NCBI RefSeq assembly: GCF_003815715.1
Contig: NZ_CP033922.1
Location: 682,001 to 746,000, forward strand
DNA from: Chryseobacterium sp. G0162
Lineage (GTDB): Bacteria > Bacteroidota > Bacteroidia > Flavobacteriales > Weeksellaceae
DNA: 64,000 nucleotides
Reading direction: 5' to 3'
In this document: positions 34,431 to 46,411 of the stretch, piece by piece
Layout: each line of letters begins with the position of its first letter
How positions within the stretch are numbered: position 1 is the stretch's first letter
Translations under genes and position numbers: made by a program
The notes under the pieces: model-generated
The model's input: the letters and a program-made list of their open reading frames with translations, nothing else
Databases searched by the model: none
What the model was told of the DNA's origin: nothing

Positions 34431-35711
34431 TTGAAAACAAAAAAAATATACAATCAGCTCTATTTTCAGGTTATTATCGCCATCACTGCAGGTATTCTTC
34501 TTGGAAACTTTTATCCTGAACTGGGAGAAAAAATGAAACCTTTAGGAGATGGCTTCATCAAATTGGTAAAAATGATTATTGCTCCGGTCATTTTCATTAC
34601 CCTCACCCTGGGAATTGCCCATATGACGGATCTCAAAAAAGTAGGAAGAATTGCCATAAAAGCCATGATTTATTTCTTCACCTTCTCTACCCTAGCTCTT
34701 ATCATTGGCCTTGTGGTTGGAAATCTTTTACAGCCTGGTCATGGTTTAAATATTGATCCGGCAACCCTTACCGGAAATGTATCACAATATCAGCAGAAGG
34801 CTCATGAATCCACACTTACGGGTTTCATTATGAACATTATCCCTGAAACACTTTTCAGTCCTTTGGTAGGTGAAAACATCCTTCAGGTTCTTCTTATTGC
34901 TATTTTAACAGGCGTTGCCTTGGTTTTAACGAAGGAAAAAAGCCAAAAAGTAACCGATTTTCTTCAGGCTCTGTCTGCTCCGATATTCAAAATCGTCCAT
35001 ATTCTGATGAAACTTGCACCCGTAGGTGCTTTCGGGGCAATGGCATTTACTATAGGAAAATATGGACTACATTCTGTTCTGAATCTTATATTCCTGGTGG
35101 CTACATTCTATATTACCTCTTTCCTTTTTGTAGTTTTAGTGTTAGGAGCAGTGGCATGGTATAACGGTTTTAACATTTTCAAACTATTACTTTATCTAAA
35201 AGAAGAACTTCTTTTGGTTTTAGGGACAAGTTCTTCGGAATCTGCCCTTCCTGGAATCATGGAGAAAATGGAAAAGGCAGGCTGCTCACGAACTATAGTA
35301 GGCCTTGTAGTTCCTACGGGTTATTCTTTCAATCTCGATGGAACAAATATCTATATGACTCTTGCTTCCTTATTTATAGCACAGGCCCTCAATATTCATC
35401 TTCCTATTGAAAAACAACTGATGCTTCTTTTAGTAGCCATGCTAAGCTCAAAAGGGGCTGCGGGTGTTACTGGCGCAGGGTTTGTAACATTGGCAGCAAC
35501 ATTAGCCGTTGTTCCAGAAATCCCTATAGCCGGAATGACTTTGATTCTCGGAATTGATAAGTTTATGAGCGAATGTCGTGCATTAACCAATGTTATCGGG
35601 AATTCTGTGGCCACTGTTGTTGTAGCAAATTGGGAGAAACAACTTGACAAAGAGCAGTTACAATATTGCCTGGATAATCCCTACGAAATTGAAAAACAAT
35701 TGGAGGATTGA
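34431..35711 (+). CDS. Dicarboxylate/amino-acid:cation symporter
   Basis: 426 residues of the DctA/GltP (DAACS) family with eight TM helices and two re-entrant loops. The serine-rich loop is [17 protein letters not shown], followed by the [10 protein letters not shown] helix motif; [20 protein letters not shown] and [24 protein letters not shown] are the substrate and ion site. It imports C4-dicarboxylates or Glu/Asp with Na+ or H+. The TTG start is preferred because no in-frame ATG exists before the second helix. Confidence 0.92.
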   Translation: MKTKKIYNQLYFQVIIAITAGILLGNFYPELGEKMKPLGDGFIKLVKMIIAPVIFITLTLGIAHMTDLKKVGRIAIKAMIYFFTFSTLALIIGLVVGNLLQPGHGLNIDPATLTGNVSQYQQKAHESTLTGFIMNIIPETLFSPLVGENILQVLLIAILTGVALVLTKEKSQKVTDFLQALSAPIFKIVHILMKLAPVGAFGAMAFTIGKYGLHSVLNLIFLVATFYITSFLFVVLVLGAVAWYNGFNIFKLLLYLKEELLLVLGTSSSESALPGIMEKMEKAGCSRTIVGLVVPTGYSFNLDGTNIYMTLASLFIAQALNIHLPIEKQLMLLLVAMLSSKGAAGVTGAGFVTLAATLAVVPEIPIAGMTLILGIDKFMSECRALTNVIGNSVATVVVANWEKQLDKEQLQYCLDNPYEIEKQLED

Positions 35712-35716
35712 TTTGT

Positions 35717-36220
35717 ATGGGAAGAATATATAGAATTCAGATTTTATTTGCTTTACTTACATTAGTTCCTGCTCTTGGAAAATCTCAGATTAATGATGAT
35801 AAGATTCGATTAAAAGTCTTCCAGAAAAAATTAATTGAAAAAGAACTAGTTTTTGGAAAATGGAATGAAAAAGGAGGCATGGAAACACGCTTAACCTATT
35901 TGGGAGCTGTAAAAACAAATCAAGGGAAAATTTTTAAAATCATGAATTCTGTATGGGTTTGGGGTCTATCTCAAAGAGCCACAAACAGAATTTTAATTTT
36001 TAATGAAAAGAATCAGTATGTTGGAAATTATTATTTGACCTTAACCACCTATTTACCTACCAAATTAAAAAATGGAATTCTGATCTTTCAAAATACAGAT
36101 GCCAGTTGTGATAAAAATACAATCACAAGAGTGAACCTGAAAAATGGGTTACCTCAAAGATTCTTTAGAAAATGTAAAAAAGATTTTGGTGATATTTACG
36201 GCTTTGACGGAACAAACTAA
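35717..36220 (+). CDS. Small exported protein of unknown function
   Basis: 167 residues starting at the ATG at 35717 with a signal peptide (MGRIYRIQILFALLTLVPALGKSQ). No known domain; two cysteines near the C-terminus (CDKNT..., KCKKD) may form a disulfide. It begins 5 bases after the symporter stop, so the two are likely co-transcribed. It is convergent with the lipid kinase gene, only 8 bases away. Confidence 0.7.
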   Translation: MGRIYRIQILFALLTLVPALGKSQINDDKIRLKVFQKKLIEKELVFGKWNEKGGMETRLTYLGAVKTNQGKIFKIMNSVWVWGLSQRATNRILIFNEKNQYVGNYYLTLTTYLPTKLKNGILIFQNTDASCDKNTITRVNLKNGLPQRFFRKCKKDFGDIYGFDGTN

Positions 36221-36228
36221 ATAACACT

Positions 36229-37080
36229 TTACACCAAAATATTCAAACTTGCTGGTTGTACTTTCACATGAATGGGTGATTCTATCTTATTAAACTCACC
36301 ATCAAGGTGCCAGTTTTTGGTATTTACTTTAAATGAAATTTCTGAAACAGGAAGATAAGTTACGTATTCATCATCCTTTAATTTCTTCGTAAACATTCTG
36401 AAAGCGAACAATGCGGAATAGGTCAAAGGGAACTTTTTTACCAAAACCATATCTACCAACCCATCGCTTTTGCTTGCTTGGGGTGCAATATAGGCGTTAT
36501 TCCCAAACTGGCGGGTATTGGCAACATTAAGCATCAGGTACCTGCCGTTGTACTGCTTATATTCTTCCTCAAAAAAAGTAACTTTGATAGGTCTATAATT
36601 GAAGAATGTCTTCAGGGAAACTTTGATATAGTTTTTAAATCCACGGCTTGTCTTTTCAAACTCTTTTACCACTTTCCCGTCAAAACCTGTTCCTGAAACA
36701 TTGATGGAAAGCCTGTCATTGACCGTAAATGTATCAATTTTTCTGGATTGCTTAGCTTTTATTTTCTCCAAAAGTTCATCCAGATTCTTACTGAAACGGG
36801 TCTCATTGGAAAATCCGTTTCCTGAACCTGCCGGGAAAATTGCCAGTATTTTGTCTGTAAAAATCAGGTTCTTGGCTACGGTAGAAATGGTTCCATCTCC
36901 TCCAATAGCTACAAAAATATCGACTTCATTAAAATGCTTTTTAATAAATTCGTCTGTTCCCGGAATAGATTCAGAGACATAGTACAAAGGCCTACCTACC
37001 TTATTTTTAAGTTCATTCAAAAACGGCTGATAATTCTTTTTGGCCGAAAAAGGATTGATGATAAAAGCTACTTTTTCCAT
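36229..37080 (-). CDS. Diacylglycerol/lipid kinase family protein
   Basis: 283 residues of the DAGK catalytic-domain family (YegS/DgkB). INPFSAKK at the N-terminus, the nucleotide motif VAIGGDGTISTVAKNL, FPAGSGNGFSNET and the GTGFDGKVV metal/active-site segment are visible. It phosphorylates a lipid such as diacylglycerol at the inner face of the membrane. The ATG at 37080 is chosen over a GTG two codons upstream. Confidence 0.92.
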   Translation of the reverse strand: MEKVAFIINPFSAKKNYQPFLNELKNKVGRPLYYVSESIPGTDEFIKKHFNEVDIFVAIGGDGTISTVAKNLIFTDKILAIFPAGSGNGFSNETRFSKNLDELLEKIKAKQSRKIDTFTVNDRLSINVSGTGFDGKVVKEFEKTSRGFKNYIKVSLKTFFNYRPIKVTFFEEEYKQYNGRYLMLNVANTRQFGNNAYIAPQASKSDGLVDMVLVKKFPLTYSALFAFRMFTKKLKDDEYVTYLPVSEISFKVNTKNWHLDGEFNKIESPIHVKVQPASLNILV

Positions 37081-37096
37081 TACCACAAAAATAGAA

Positions 37097-37121
37097 AATG
37101 CTTCCTGAACCCGGAAGCATT
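37097..37121 (-). terminator. Terminator-like hairpin after the DUF3298 gene
   Basis: ATGCTTCC pairs with GGAAGCAT; on the minus strand it is followed by TTTTCTATTTTT. It lies just below the stop at 37125. Confidence 0.7.
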
Positions 37122-37124
37122 AAG

Positions 37125-37952
37125 TTATTTAATTTTCATTCTTTCTTTAAATTCTGCATTTAATGTGCCCTTCAGCTCTTCCCATGAAATAGGAATTGTA
37201 ATATCTCCTGCTGCAAATGCCGCAATTTCATATGGACTATAGTGAAAATACAGGTTTTTATCATCAAAATAGAAGTTATCTGAGGCCGGAATTTTTTCCA
37301 CCAACAACATTTCGGAATTCTTTACGCTTCCGTCTCCATCCATTGTACCACTATTGATATTATCAATATTTTTCATGAGCATCGCTTCTAGCTTACTTTT
37401 TGGAGTGGAAGTAATATCTTTTAATTCTAATTTCTTATTATTTTTAAGATCAAAAACCCTTTCTGAGAACCCGTAATTATCATGTGCTCCTCCTTCATAT
37501 CCGCTTCCCGTATATTGAATATGAACATATCCATTGGTGTTAGATACCAAATTCATATGAGAGCTTGAATACCAGTCCTGAGCATAAGTAATGTCTGAAG
37601 CCCAATCTTTACTGTCTTTTTTTACAGAATTGAAATAATTATTTTTTTCATTCTCCAAATAAGCTTGAAGTCCAGCTTTAGAAAAATCTTTTATTTTATC
37701 ATTCTGGAAATAGATACTGTCTAAAAGCGCTTTATCTTTTATAGTAGGAAATACTAACAATTTGGATGTATACGTAAGTTTTAACGAATCTGTAATTTTT
37801 GTAGAATCTTTTATTACTACTGAATCTACTGCAAATTCTTCGGATTTTTTATTTTCCGTTTTCTCCATTGACGTTGCTGTTACTTCATTTTTCTTACAGG
37901 CAGTAAAAACAAAGAATGAAGAAAGTGCAAGAACGGAAATCGTATTTTTCAT
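37125..37952 (-). CDS. DUF3298-type lipoprotein
   Basis: 275 residues. The signal peptide ends in a lipobox (FVFTAC, Cys19), so it is a lipoprotein. A Lys/Ser/Thr-rich linker is followed by a DUF4163-like region and a C-terminal DUF3298 domain (YFHYSPYEIAAFAAGDITIPISWEELK), the typical order in this family (PdaC-type tails in other bacteria). The domain is thought to bind rather than catalyse. Outer-membrane location is inferred. Confidence 0.85.
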   Translation of the reverse strand: MKNTISVLALSSFFVFTACKKNEVTATSMEKTENKKSEEFAVDSVVIKDSTKITDSLKLTYTSKLLVFPTIKDKALLDSIYFQNDKIKDFSKAGLQAYLENEKNNYFNSVKKDSKDWASDITYAQDWYSSSHMNLVSNTNGYVHIQYTGSGYEGGAHDNYGFSERVFDLKNNKKLELKDITSTPKSKLEAMLMKNIDNINSGTMDGDGSVKNSEMLLVEKIPASDNFYFDDKNLYFHYSPYEIAAFAAGDITIPISWEELKGTLNAEFKERMKIK

Positions 37953-37977
37953 AATTTTAATTTTGGGTATTCAATAC

Positions 37978-38008
37978 AAAAACCATTCAAAAGATGAATG
38001 GTTTTAGA
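37978..38008 (-). terminator. Terminator of the 643-residue DUF3857 gene
   Basis: AAACCATTC pairs with GAATGGTTT around a short loop, between the two minus-strand genes. Confidence 0.75.
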
Positions 38009-38053
38009 AAATTTATTTAAAAAAATAAAATTAAGGTTACAAACAACCCATAA

Positions 38054-39985
38054 TTATTTCTTTACTAAGCTGATAACCTGATTTTCCTGTTTGGAAGCCA
38101 CTTCCCAAATTTGTTTGAACGCAGGATAGTATTCTTTAGGATAATTAGCACTGGAAACTTTTGTAGTAGTAGTTACTTCTAACCTATTTCCTTTTTGTTC
38201 AATAATATAACTGTATGCGATCTCTTTATCCTGAGTAACTATTTTTTTATTTTTGGGCATTTCTTCAATAATATATCCTTCTGGAATTTCCAGTATTACT
38301 TTTTTTACTTTTGTAGTAGGTCCGCCAAAATCAATAGGATATTTTCTAGTATCTACCTGATCGAATTCATTAGATGTTTTGCTTAAAAATAACATTGGAT
38401 TAATGATCAACTTCTTTCCTACCCTGTCTATTAAATTGGATGAAGAAAACTTCATTGTGCTTTCAAATTCGCCATTATTAAGTATTTTAGAATCAATTCC
38501 AGTAAAATCTATGGAGAAATTATCTTTATACTGCTTCTTATATTTTTCCGGGTTTTCATCGTAATTATCTTTTACATACATGGCAAAAGATCCAGTATCT
38601 TTATCAGAATAAGATCCGGAAATACTTCCGTCATCACTAAGCTTAGCATCAACTGTCAGGAGTGTGCTACTTTGCTTCATGTTTACCATCTGAATCTGCA
38701 CTGTTTTAGTTTTGTTTAATAAAACAGCATACTGATTCCAGTCTCTTAAAGGTAATTCGTCAATAGAAGATTGCTTAGAAGTAGCATCATAAATATGATA
38801 AATCCCATTTATACTTACTGATGCCAAAACAAAATTCATATTAGAGATATTGGGTGAAGACAGATTGATCAGTCCATTGTCTACAGTGGAAATCACCATC
38901 GGATCTGCTTTAATACCAGCTTCGCGAAGAAGCATTACCAGGAACAGATTAATTTCTGCAGCATTACCAACCTTGGTATCTAGCATTTTTTTGATGCCAT
39001 TATCTGTATAAACTCCTTTGTCTTTATTCCAGGTAAATGTTTTTTGAACATAAGAAAATAAAGCATTAGCTTTTTCAAGATCGGTTTTCATCTGCAGCAC
39101 ATCTGTCGGCATATTATCTTTAGCCAATCTTGTCTTCTTTAACTCTTCACCAAAATCTTCACTTTCATAAAGGGTTTTACCAATCTGATCCCATGAGGAT
39201 GAATAAAGCTTTACTTCCTTAAAATTGGTAGAATGAAGCTCTGCACTTACTTTTGTTCTATAGTTTCTATCGTTTCTCACAAATTTTTCGGCTTTGAAAC
39301 CTTTTACATTTTCAAACCCGAATCTATATGTTTTGTATTGAGTACCGTAAATACTCTTCTCTTCCACTATTCTGTGTTTAGGTCCCAGATTTCCAGTATA
39401 GTTAATATTATAAGAGATATGGATAGGAGTATCTAAAACATATTCTGTGTAAAGAGAGGGTGTATCCGATTCAATTAAAAACTCTGGAATATTGAATAAA
39501 AATGGGGATACAATGTCATACTGATACTCCAGTACAGAACCATTTTTCACATTAGGAAAGGCAAATTTTGTTACACTTACATACTTACTTTCCTTGCTCT
39601 TATACTGGGAACTTTTCTCAACTTTTACAGGAACTGTAGTTCCATTTTCAAGATTATAGGTAAAAGCTTTGAACTTTCCTAAGCTTTCTTTGTTATTTCC
39701 GTACTGATAAATTGGCACTTCCAGATTCAGCCAGTCTTCAGCTTTATCTTTATCATAAATTTTGATTCTGTAAAAATATTTTTTATGCAAATCTCCTGTT
39801 GTGTGATCAATCATAAAATGCACAGATTTATATAGAATCTCCGCCGGAGCACTTTCATCTAGTAATGATTTTGTCTTGGAAAGGTCTGCATCAGAGAATT
39901 TAGGTGGATTCAAAAACTCATGTTTCTGGGCTTTTACGATCATGACATTAGCTGAACACATCAGTATTAATACTATTTTTTTCAT
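38054..39985 (-). CDS. DUF3857/transglutaminase-like protein, catalytic residues lost
   Basis: 643 residues, signal peptide at the N-terminus, DUF3857 (about 50-220), then a transglutaminase-like domain (about 270-420) and a C-terminal strand-rich region. In the transglutaminase domain the usual GDCK is GNAAE, and the usual catalytic His position is Phe (NMNFVLASV), so the Cys and His are missing although the Asp remains (YDATS). It follows a paralogue by 3 bases on the same strand. A binding or structural role outside the cell is likely. Confidence 0.85.
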   Translation of the reverse strand: MKKIVLILMCSANVMIVKAQKHEFLNPPKFSDADLSKTKSLLDESAPAEILYKSVHFMIDHTTGDLHKKYFYRIKIYDKDKAEDWLNLEVPIYQYGNNKESLGKFKAFTYNLENGTTVPVKVEKSSQYKSKESKYVSVTKFAFPNVKNGSVLEYQYDIVSPFLFNIPEFLIESDTPSLYTEYVLDTPIHISYNINYTGNLGPKHRIVEEKSIYGTQYKTYRFGFENVKGFKAEKFVRNDRNYRTKVSAELHSTNFKEVKLYSSSWDQIGKTLYESEDFGEELKKTRLAKDNMPTDVLQMKTDLEKANALFSYVQKTFTWNKDKGVYTDNGIKKMLDTKVGNAAEINLFLVMLLREAGIKADPMVISTVDNGLINLSSPNISNMNFVLASVSINGIYHIYDATSKQSSIDELPLRDWNQYAVLLNKTKTVQIQMVNMKQSSTLLTVDAKLSDDGSISGSYSDKDTGSFAMYVKDNYDENPEKYKKQYKDNFSIDFTGIDSKILNNGEFESTMKFSSSNLIDRVGKKLIINPMLFLSKTSNEFDQVDTRKYPIDFGGPTTKVKKVILEIPEGYIIEEMPKNKKIVTQDKEIAYSYIIEQKGNRLEVTTTTKVSSANYPKEYYPAFKQIWEVASKQENQVISLVKK

Positions 39986-39988
39986 CTT

Positions 39989-41881
39989 TTATATTTTTGT
40001 GATTAAAATTTTTGAGTTATCCATGTTGAGTATTTTTTTTCTGAATCCTACATAATCATTGTATTTATCCTTAGGATACGTTCCTTTATTAACCTGAATC
40101 TTTCTGCTCACCTTTATCTCTTCCCCACTTTTCACAAAGCTAAGTTTATAATGACCAAATTCTGAATTAATACTGATATCATTAGGAGTTTCATCGGTTT
40201 TATAACCCTTAGGAATTATAAAACTGATTTCATATTCATCTTCAAATGATTGTCTGATTTCAAAAGGAAGTTCACGGTTCTCATCTGTCTTATAAATATT
40301 ATCAGAGAAAATCGGGACAGCTCTGAAGATAAGACTGCGTCCTGCATTCTTACAGTAATTATGGGTTTTAAAATCTATGTCGTAGGTAATAATAGCCTTA
40401 TCTTTATTATTGATAAAGTTTTTCATTTCAACTCTTTCAAAGTTTAATACATCAAATCTTTTTTTAAAGGCATCATTCCTTTCTTTTGGGCTAAGATTTA
40501 CAAATCCCAGATTGTAATCATATTGATTTCCTGTGTAGAAAAAGTTTCCTTCGCCAGTAATACTGTTATCTTCTCCTATCTTTATTTTCAGTTTTTGTTT
40601 TTCTTTATTCTGATCTGCTGTATATACCGGAGTATTAATCAATTCTATTCCGTTTTTCTTTACAGAAAGTACATTCCTGTCTGTCGTGCTATATCCCAGA
40701 TGATTAAAAGCGGTCTGTTGTGAAGTATTTTCAAGCCAAATGTTTCCATTTTCTGTAGGCACCATGAGAATAGCATGATTTCCACCCATTTTAGGAAAAT
40801 CCTGGTCAAAAGAAACCTGAGAAAGGCCTGAATTGATGACGCAATAATAAGAAGGAATGCCTGCTTCATTTAAAAGCGTTTTCATATAATTGGTAAGACC
40901 TTTACAGTCTCCATATCCTTTTTTATGAACCTCATCCGGCATCATAGGAAGCCAGCCGCCAATTCCCAGCCCTACATATATATATCTGGTTTTGGTCTGC
41001 ATATACTGATAGATCTTCTTTACTTTCTCTTCTACAGAACCATGAAGCCGTAAGGCCGCAACTTCGGCCTTAATATCAGGAGTAGATAATGCTGCAGGTT
41101 CAATAAGATTGTTATAATACCAAGTTCCGAAATCTGCCCAGTTATTTAAAGTTCCTTGTTTTCCTGCCAGGTTGAACTTTGTGAGAGCAAAACTTACTTT
41201 AGGTAATATCTTAATGGGTTCCGGAATCATTGAAGCTTCATCTATTGCCGGAACGTTTTTATAAGAATATGTTTTTTCGTTTCCATTTCCTACTTCAGTT
41301 ACTGAAGTATAATTATATTTTGATGGATAAATCTTGGTTCGAAGATCAATTCCTGAAGTATTTATAATTTTTATTTCTGCCTCTTCCAAAGAAGTATTAG
41401 TAGAATAAAATGGCACAAAATCGGGGATAAAAATAGTGTTTTTATCTTGGGACTGATATGAAAAATCAATAGTATAAGGATATTGAACAGCCGTATATGT
41501 AAGCACCATTACCCTATTATCAGAATAAAATACGCCTTGCTTATTATTAGCAAAGTCACTAAAGTCAGATTTAGAATAACTTTTTATTTTCTTTCCGAAT
41601 TCATCATAAATGGTAACCTTTATATCAGAAATACTTCTTGATTTATCGTAAGGAATATAGGCTATAGCTTTTTCATCACCATCTTTATTTAAAACAGTAG
41701 TAACTGTTTTGTATAGGTATTTTATTTCATCAATCTTATTGATCTGAACTGTTGTAAAATCTTTTCTGATAACAGCATTAGCATTTTTCCTTAAGTTTTC
41801 TGGAATTGTAGAAGCCGGATAGATTTGGGCAAGGTACATTGAGGCTGTAGACAATGCCCCAAGAAATAATATTTTCATCAT
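39989..41881 (-). CDS. DUF3857/transglutaminase-like protein, Cys and His present
   Basis: 630 residues with a signal peptide (MMKILFLGALSTASMYLAQ). Same order as its downstream paralogue: DUF3857, transglutaminase-like domain, C-terminal domain. Here the nucleophile motif KKGYGDCKGLTNYMK and the His of GGNHAILMV are kept, while the third position is WLENTSQ instead of WLDAT. It is the first gene of the pair. Substrate unknown; a protease, amidase or crosslinking role at the cell surface is possible. Confidence 0.85.
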   Translation of the reverse strand: MMKILFLGALSTASMYLAQIYPASTIPENLRKNANAVIRKDFTTVQINKIDEIKYLYKTVTTVLNKDGDEKAIAYIPYDKSRSISDIKVTIYDEFGKKIKSYSKSDFSDFANNKQGVFYSDNRVMVLTYTAVQYPYTIDFSYQSQDKNTIFIPDFVPFYSTNTSLEEAEIKIINTSGIDLRTKIYPSKYNYTSVTEVGNGNEKTYSYKNVPAIDEASMIPEPIKILPKVSFALTKFNLAGKQGTLNNWADFGTWYYNNLIEPAALSTPDIKAEVAALRLHGSVEEKVKKIYQYMQTKTRYIYVGLGIGGWLPMMPDEVHKKGYGDCKGLTNYMKTLLNEAGIPSYYCVINSGLSQVSFDQDFPKMGGNHAILMVPTENGNIWLENTSQQTAFNHLGYSTTDRNVLSVKKNGIELINTPVYTADQNKEKQKLKIKIGEDNSITGEGNFFYTGNQYDYNLGFVNLSPKERNDAFKKRFDVLNFERVEMKNFINNKDKAIITYDIDFKTHNYCKNAGRSLIFRAVPIFSDNIYKTDENRELPFEIRQSFEDEYEISFIIPKGYKTDETPNDISINSEFGHYKLSFVKSGEEIKVSRKIQVNKGTYPKDKYNDYVGFRKKILNMDNSKILITKI

Positions 41882-42350
41882 GGTTATTATAATTGGACAA
41901 AAATAATAAAATAGTGATAATTGTTAAAGAAAACTAAAAAAAAATAACATTGTAAAATTAAATACCCCAAACAATAACTACAATATATTGATTTTCAAAA
42001 TTTTAAATTATTAAAATCTCCCAATTTAATGAAATAATAAAGGCTCCACATCGTGAAGCCTCAACTAATACTTAAAAAAGCATTATCCTAAATTTACCTT
42101 AAATAAGGTTGTAAATAATCAAAGGTTCTTTATATACAAGCAAAAATGACGGTTTGAATGTATAGGTCTTTTGAATCATTTAAAATTAAAAATATTTTAA
42201 TATGAAACGGTAAGTTTCATATTGTCTGCGGTTTCAAATTTAAAATAATTTTCAATTGTTATAATTCAATGATTATAGAATTAATTATACAGAAGAGTAC
42301 AATAAATACTACAAAACATTAAATACTACAAAACATTATAATATCCAATA
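41882..42350. other. 470-base gap upstream of the DUF3857 pair
   Basis: No gene seen. It holds a terminator-like hairpin GGCTCCAC-atc-GTGAAGCC (about 42037-42055), a perfect 10-bp inverted repeat AATATGAAAC-ggtaa-GTTTCATATT (42199-42223), and a 17-base tandem duplication (ATACTACAAAACATTAA, about 42307-42340). Confidence 0.55.
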
Positions 42351-42351
42351 A

Positions 42352-42380
42352 AAAAAGACTCCATTTCTGAAGTCTTTAAA
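42352..42380 (-). terminator. Terminator of the DUF5684 gene
   Basis: AAAAAAGACTCCA faces TGAAGTCTTT (stem GACTyC/GAAGTC); on the minus strand it ends in T6, just below the stop at 42396. Confidence 0.75.
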
Positions 42381-42395
42381 TTTTCTATTTATTTT

Positions 42396-42818
42396 TTAAT
42401 CATTCGGAATTCTTTTACTGTCATAGGTATCACTTCCAAGGCCCAGAACCGGAATAAAAATAAACCCAAAGAAAAACAGCAAGATTGTGTAAATCGGAGT
42501 TTCTTTTCCAAAACCTTTCGCCAATCTGTCATTGACTACCCAAGCAGCATAAAGATTTACAAATGGAATTAGGAATAAGATGATCCACCATATTGGCTTT
42601 TTCACAATATCCAACATCACAACCGCATTATAGATAGGAACAAAAGCTGCCCAGGCATCTTCTCTACCTGCTTTTTTAAAGATTTTGAACATACAATATC
42701 CGTAAAACAGATATATTAGTAAGCTCATGAACATTGATCCAATCCCTAATCCTGCACCAGCTGCACCAGAAACCGCGTCTACTCCATTGTAGGAGTCTGT
42801 TTGTAAAAGAGTTAACAT
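42396..42818 (-). CDS. DUF5684 membrane protein
   Basis: 140 residues with three to four TM helices. The pattern MFKIFKKAGREDAWAAFVPIYNAVVMLDIVKKPIWWIILFLIPFVN matches DUF5684, the small domain also found at the N-terminus of some signal peptidase I proteins in Bacteroidota. There is no peptidase part here. Function unknown. It lies downstream of gyrB but each has its own terminator. Confidence 0.82.
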   Translation of the reverse strand: MLTLLQTDSYNGVDAVSGAAGAGLGIGSMFMSLLIYLFYGYCMFKIFKKAGREDAWAAFVPIYNAVVMLDIVKKPIWWIILFLIPFVNLYAAWVVNDRLAKGFGKETPIYTILLFFFGFIFIPVLGLGSDTYDSKRIPND

Positions 42819-42850
42819 ATTATTATTTTTTTTGGTTTATCCAAATATAA

Positions 42851-42883
42851 AAAAAGCTTCTAAATAATTAGAAGCTTTTTTTG
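42851..42883 (-). terminator. Terminator of gyrB
   Basis: AAAAAGCTTCTAA pairs with TTAGAAGCTTTTT, with T-run on the minus strand, 16 bases from the gyrB stop. Confidence 0.9.
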
Positions 42884-42898
42884 ATATTTTAAAAACGT

Positions 42899-44902
<2,004 letters not shown>

Positions 44903-45038
44903 TTAAAAAGTGTCAAAAAAATGTAGAGTTTTCTTAGCGAAAACATAAGGAATGGCTAGCCAATAAAAGATTCAAAATTAAAATGTATTACTGAAATATC
45001 AACTGTTTTAAATCATACTCAACATCAATAATTTATGC

Positions 45039-45052
45039 GTAAATTTATTTAC
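45039..45052. promoter_or_regulatory. Palindrome upstream of cydA
   Basis: GTAAAT-TT-ATTTAC lies 16 bases before the cydA ATG. Its place between promoter region and start makes it a candidate operator, but the sequence is short and AT-rich. Confidence 0.3.
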
Positions 45053-45067
45053 TGAAAAGTTGATATT

Positions 45068-46411
45068 ATGGATGATTTTATAGCTGCCCGCGCCCAGATG
45101 GCGCTTTCTCTGGGCTTCCATATCATATTCTCCTGTGTGGGAATGGTAATGCCTTTCTTAATGGCTTTTGCCCATTGGAAATACCTGAAAACCAAAAATG
45201 AAGTGTATAAAGGCCTCACAAAAGCCTGGAGCAAAGGAGTTGCGATCTTATTTGCTACCGGTGCTGTATCAGGAACGATGCTTTCCTTTGAGCTGGGACT
45301 TTTATGGCCCGGATTTATGAAACACGCAGGTCCTATCTTCGGAATGCCCTTCTCATTAGAAGGTACTGCTTTCTTTATTGAAGCCATCGCCATTGGATTC
45401 TTCTTATATGGATGGGATAAGTTCAATAAGTGGTTTCACTGGTTCTGCGGTTTTCTTGTAGGAGTAAGCGGGCTGGCATCCGGTATTTTAGTAGTAGCCG
45501 CCAATGCCTGGATGAACTCTCCTGCCGGTTTCGATTATATTAACGGACAATACCTTAATATAGATCCTATTAAAGCCATGTTTAATGATGCATGGTTTCC
45601 ACAGGCTCTTCACATGACCGTTGCTGCTTTTTGTGCTACAGGATTTGCAGTAGCCGGAGTTCATGCCTTTTTAATTATGCGAAAAAAGAATGTGGAGTTT
45701 CATACCAAAGCATTCAGAATTGCAGTGGGTTTTGCTCTAATTGGAGCGTTTGGAGCCCCTTTAAGTGGAGATGTAGCTGCAAAGTCTGTTGCAGAAAGGC
45801 AGCCTATCAAATTAGCAGCTATGGAAGCTCACTTTGAAACGGAAAAAGGGGCTGCCTTTGTAATTGGTGGAATTCCTGATGAGGAGAAGGAGGAAATAAA
45901 ATATGCAATTAAAATCCCCAAAGTATTAAGCTTTCTGGTAAGCAATGATTTCAATGCTGAAGTAAAAGGGCTTAAAGACTTCCCAAGAGACGAATGGCCA
46001 CCGATAGCGGTTACCCATTATGCTTTTCAGATTATGATTTTCTTTGGAGTAATAATGATCTGCATAGGAACAGTATATCTTTATGCTTTCTTCTTTAAAA
46101 AGGAATGGCTGACCAAAAACTGGTTATTAAAAACATTTCTAATTGCTACTCCATTTGGATATATTGCCCTGGAAGCAGGATGGACTGTTACTGAAGTAGG
46201 AAGACAGCCTTGGATTATTTATGGAGTGATGAGAACAATAGATGCCGTAACCCCAATGCCGGGAATACAGTATTCATTCTATTTTTTCACCGCAATCTTT
46301 ATATCCTTATCATTGATTCTGATCTTCCTTTTAAGAAGACAAGTCCAAATGGTCCCTAGACTTTACGATCCAACAGACCCACAGTTTAACGATAAAAACA
46401 AAAAATCATGA
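45068..46411 (+). CDS. cydA: Cytochrome bd ubiquinol oxidase subunit I
   Basis: 447 residues, polytopic. MDDFIAARAQMALSLGFHIIFSCVGMVMPF holds the first conserved His; GWTVTEVGRQPWIIYG is the family C-terminal signature, and SFELGLLWP precedes the quinol region. The Q-loop is short, as in the S-type (CydA short) enzymes. It binds the b558, b595 and d haems and oxidises (mena)quinol with high oxygen affinity. It overlaps cydB by 4 bases. Confidence 0.96.
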   Translation: MDDFIAARAQMALSLGFHIIFSCVGMVMPFLMAFAHWKYLKTKNEVYKGLTKAWSKGVAILFATGAVSGTMLSFELGLLWPGFMKHAGPIFGMPFSLEGTAFFIEAIAIGFFLYGWDKFNKWFHWFCGFLVGVSGLASGILVVAANAWMNSPAGFDYINGQYLNIDPIKAMFNDAWFPQALHMTVAAFCATGFAVAGVHAFLIMRKKNVEFHTKAFRIAVGFALIGAFGAPLSGDVAAKSVAERQPIKLAAMEAHFETEKGAAFVIGGIPDEEKEEIKYAIKIPKVLSFLVSNDFNAEVKGLKDFPRDEWPPIAVTHYAFQIMIFFGVIMICIGTVYLYAFFFKKEWLTKNWLLKTFLIATPFGYIALEAGWTVTEVGRQPWIIYGVMRTIDAVTPMPGIQYSFYFFTAIFISLSLILIFLLRRQVQMVPRLYDPTDPQFNDKNKKS

